This document shows, in pieces, positions 7,204 to 8,212 of a DNA stretch of 8,212 nt. This DNA comes from Candidatus Competibacteraceae bacterium. GTDB lineage: Bacteria; Pseudomonadota; Gammaproteobacteria; Competibacterales; Competibacteraceae. The stretch's first letter is position 1. Every line of letters starts with the position of its first letter. The notes under the pieces were generated by a model. That model did not search any database, was not told the DNA's origin, and was given only the letters and a program-made list of their open reading frames with translations. The translations under genes were made by a program, and so were the position numbers. The stretch spans positions 1 through 8,212 of the forward strand of contig JAAUQA010000122.1 of assembly GCA_012032855.1 (NCBI GenBank), read 5' to 3'.

Positions 7204-8212
7204 TCTGCAGCTGTTTTTTCCAATTCCCGCACGAACTGAGCACACGCCGTTTCCCAACTCGGCAATGCTAGCCCGGCATTTCGTGCGCCTTGGGCCAGGT
7301 GTTGGCGCAGTTCATCATCATCCATCAGCCGCTCCAAAACATCCCGCAATGCCTTACTATCCCCCGGCTGGACCATTAAACCGGCGTCTGCGGGTACAGT
7401 TTCGGGTATCGCCCCCCCGGTCGTGCTGACGATGGGCAGACCGCTAGCCAACGCCTCCGCCAAGGCCATGCCATAGCCCTCCAGATACGAAGGCAGTACG
7501 AACAGATCGGCTCGCTGGTAATACTCGGCGAGCTGGGCGGGTTCTAATTCGCCGATTAATTCAACCCGATCACGTAGATTCAAATCGTCCAACTGTTGAT
7601 AAACGGAATTGACGGTAGCGAGATCGCGATCCAGGCTACCAATACAAACCAATCGCCAAGACCGATCCTGCAGTTGAGCCAAGGCGTCGAGCAGAATCGC
7701 GTGACCTTTACGAGGCGTAAAGCTGGCCACACAGAGTAGCGATAATGATCGAGAATCTGAGCCTCGCGCCTGTGGAACCGGATCAGTACCGGGCAACACT
7801 ACACCGATTCGGTTTGCCGTGACCGCGTACTCTTGTTGCAATGTCCGGGCCGTGGTCGGACTGGTAACAATAACCCGTGCGACCGAGGCCAGCGCGGCAC
7901 ACTCGCTGTGATAGAGCTGCATCCGCTCCCGCGCTTTCAGCCCGGTTTCCTCCGCTAACGGATGATGAATCAAGCCGACAATCCTCAACCGATCGGCGTG
8001 TTCGTTGATCAGCTCAGGCATCCCACCCAGAGCCAACCCATCCACCACCACTAAGCTGTGATCGGCAATTCCGCCGAGTACATTCTTTGCCTCGGCCAGT
8101 TCCGCCACATCCGGACGAGGGAATCCCGCGCCTAGCGCATGCAGTGTGATCGTCCAACCTAAAGCAGGCAAACCGGAAATAATCTGTTTATCATAAAGAT
8201 AGCCGCCGGTGC
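7200..8212 (-). CDS. GT4-family (GT-B) glycosyltransferase, 5' end missing
   Basis: A retaining glycosyltransferase of GT-B fold that transfers a sugar from a nucleotide donor. The frame stays open to the window edge, and its first visible residues, TGGYLYDKQIISGLPALGW, look like the glycine-rich acceptor-side loop near the N terminus of GT4 enzymes, so only a few residues are missing; the TTG at 8171 is internal. In visible numbering the main marks are IHHPL (81-85), PGTDP (140-144), the donor-domain start LLCVASFTPRKGH (158-170) and the EX7E motif EGYGMALAE (244-252), followed by VSTTGGAIPE (261-270). The stop overlaps the methyltransferase start by four bases. The acceptor is unknown; the linkage to a RibD-fold reductase and a methyltransferase suggests a modified small molecule rather than a cell-wall polymer. 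Confidence 0.88.
   Translation of the reverse strand, partial: TGGYLYDKQIISGLPALGWTITLHALGAGFPRPDVAELAEAKNVLGGIADHSLVVVDGLALGGMPELINEHADRLRIVGLIHHPLAEETGLKARERMQLYHSECAALASVARVIVTSPTTARTLQQEYAVTANRIGVVLPGTDPVPQARGSDSRSLSLLCVASFTPRKGHAILLDALAQLQDRSWRLVCIGSLDRDLATVNSVYQQLDDLNLRDRVELIGELEPAQLAEYYQRADLFVLPSYLEGYGMALAEALASGLPIVSTTGGAIPETVPADAGLMVQPGDSKALRDVLERLMDDDELRQHLAQGARNAGLALPSWETACAQFVRELEKTAAE

Noticed and set aside
7204..7257. Longer methyltransferase start at 7257
   Set aside because: It overlaps the glycosyltransferase C terminus by 58 bases; the ATGA overlap at 7203 is the typical coupled start.
8169..8171. TTG start for the glycosyltransferase
   Set aside because: The frame remains open to the window edge and the upstream residues (TGGYLYDKQ) look like the GT4 N-terminal loop.

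Overview
The window looks like ordinary chromosome from a Gammaproteobacterium of roughly balanced GC content. It is gene-dense and the gene boundaries are clean. A class II cytochrome c' with a partner-type cytochrome b561, and a glycosyltransferase/methyltransferase pair next to a RibD-type reductase, would fit a purple or colourless sulfur bacterium or a methanotroph. The genus cannot be fixed from the sequence alone. I see no tRNA, rRNA, CRISPR array, insertion sequence or phage gene.

Layout. (1) Positions 1-2271, + strand: the C-terminal part of an SLC13/DASS-like anion permease, cut by the window edge, overlaps by one base a membrane-bound HAMP sensor histidine kinase. The kinase has a degenerate phospho-acceptor box and a degenerate G1 box. 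(2) Positions 2272-2962, + strand: a leader with a good sigma70-like promoter precedes a periplasmic cytochrome c'. (3) Positions 2987-3014: a perfect 28-bp palindrome flanked by A and T runs, a bidirectional terminator between convergent genes. (4) Positions 3054-5258, - strand: a cytochrome b561 gene is followed after 21 bp by a 494-aa fusion of an RsbW-type ATPase domain, a GNAT acetyltransferase domain and a third, GNAT-like domain. (5) Positions 5259-5356: a divergent promoter region. (6) Positions 5357-6304, + strand: a stand-alone RibD C-terminal-type (DHFR-fold) reductase with a novel-looking N-terminal region of about 90 residues. (7) Positions 6337-8212, - strand: a GT4 glycosyltransferase (5' end outside the window) and a class I SAM methyltransferase, translationally coupled through a 4-bp ATGA overlap.

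How the genes may work together. The permease/kinase pair looks like a transport-coupled sensor whose response regulator is not visible. The cytochrome c' and cytochrome b561 genes probably belong to one respiratory or nitric-oxide-protective module, with the RsbW-GNAT fusion as a possible regulatory or protein-modifying partner. The reductase, methyltransferase and glycosyltransferase are three enzymes expected when a small molecule is reduced, methylated and glycosylated. The RibD fold suggests a pterin or pyrimidine-like scaffold. That pathway is the best candidate in the window for an under-described system, but the deciding genes would lie to the right of position 8212.
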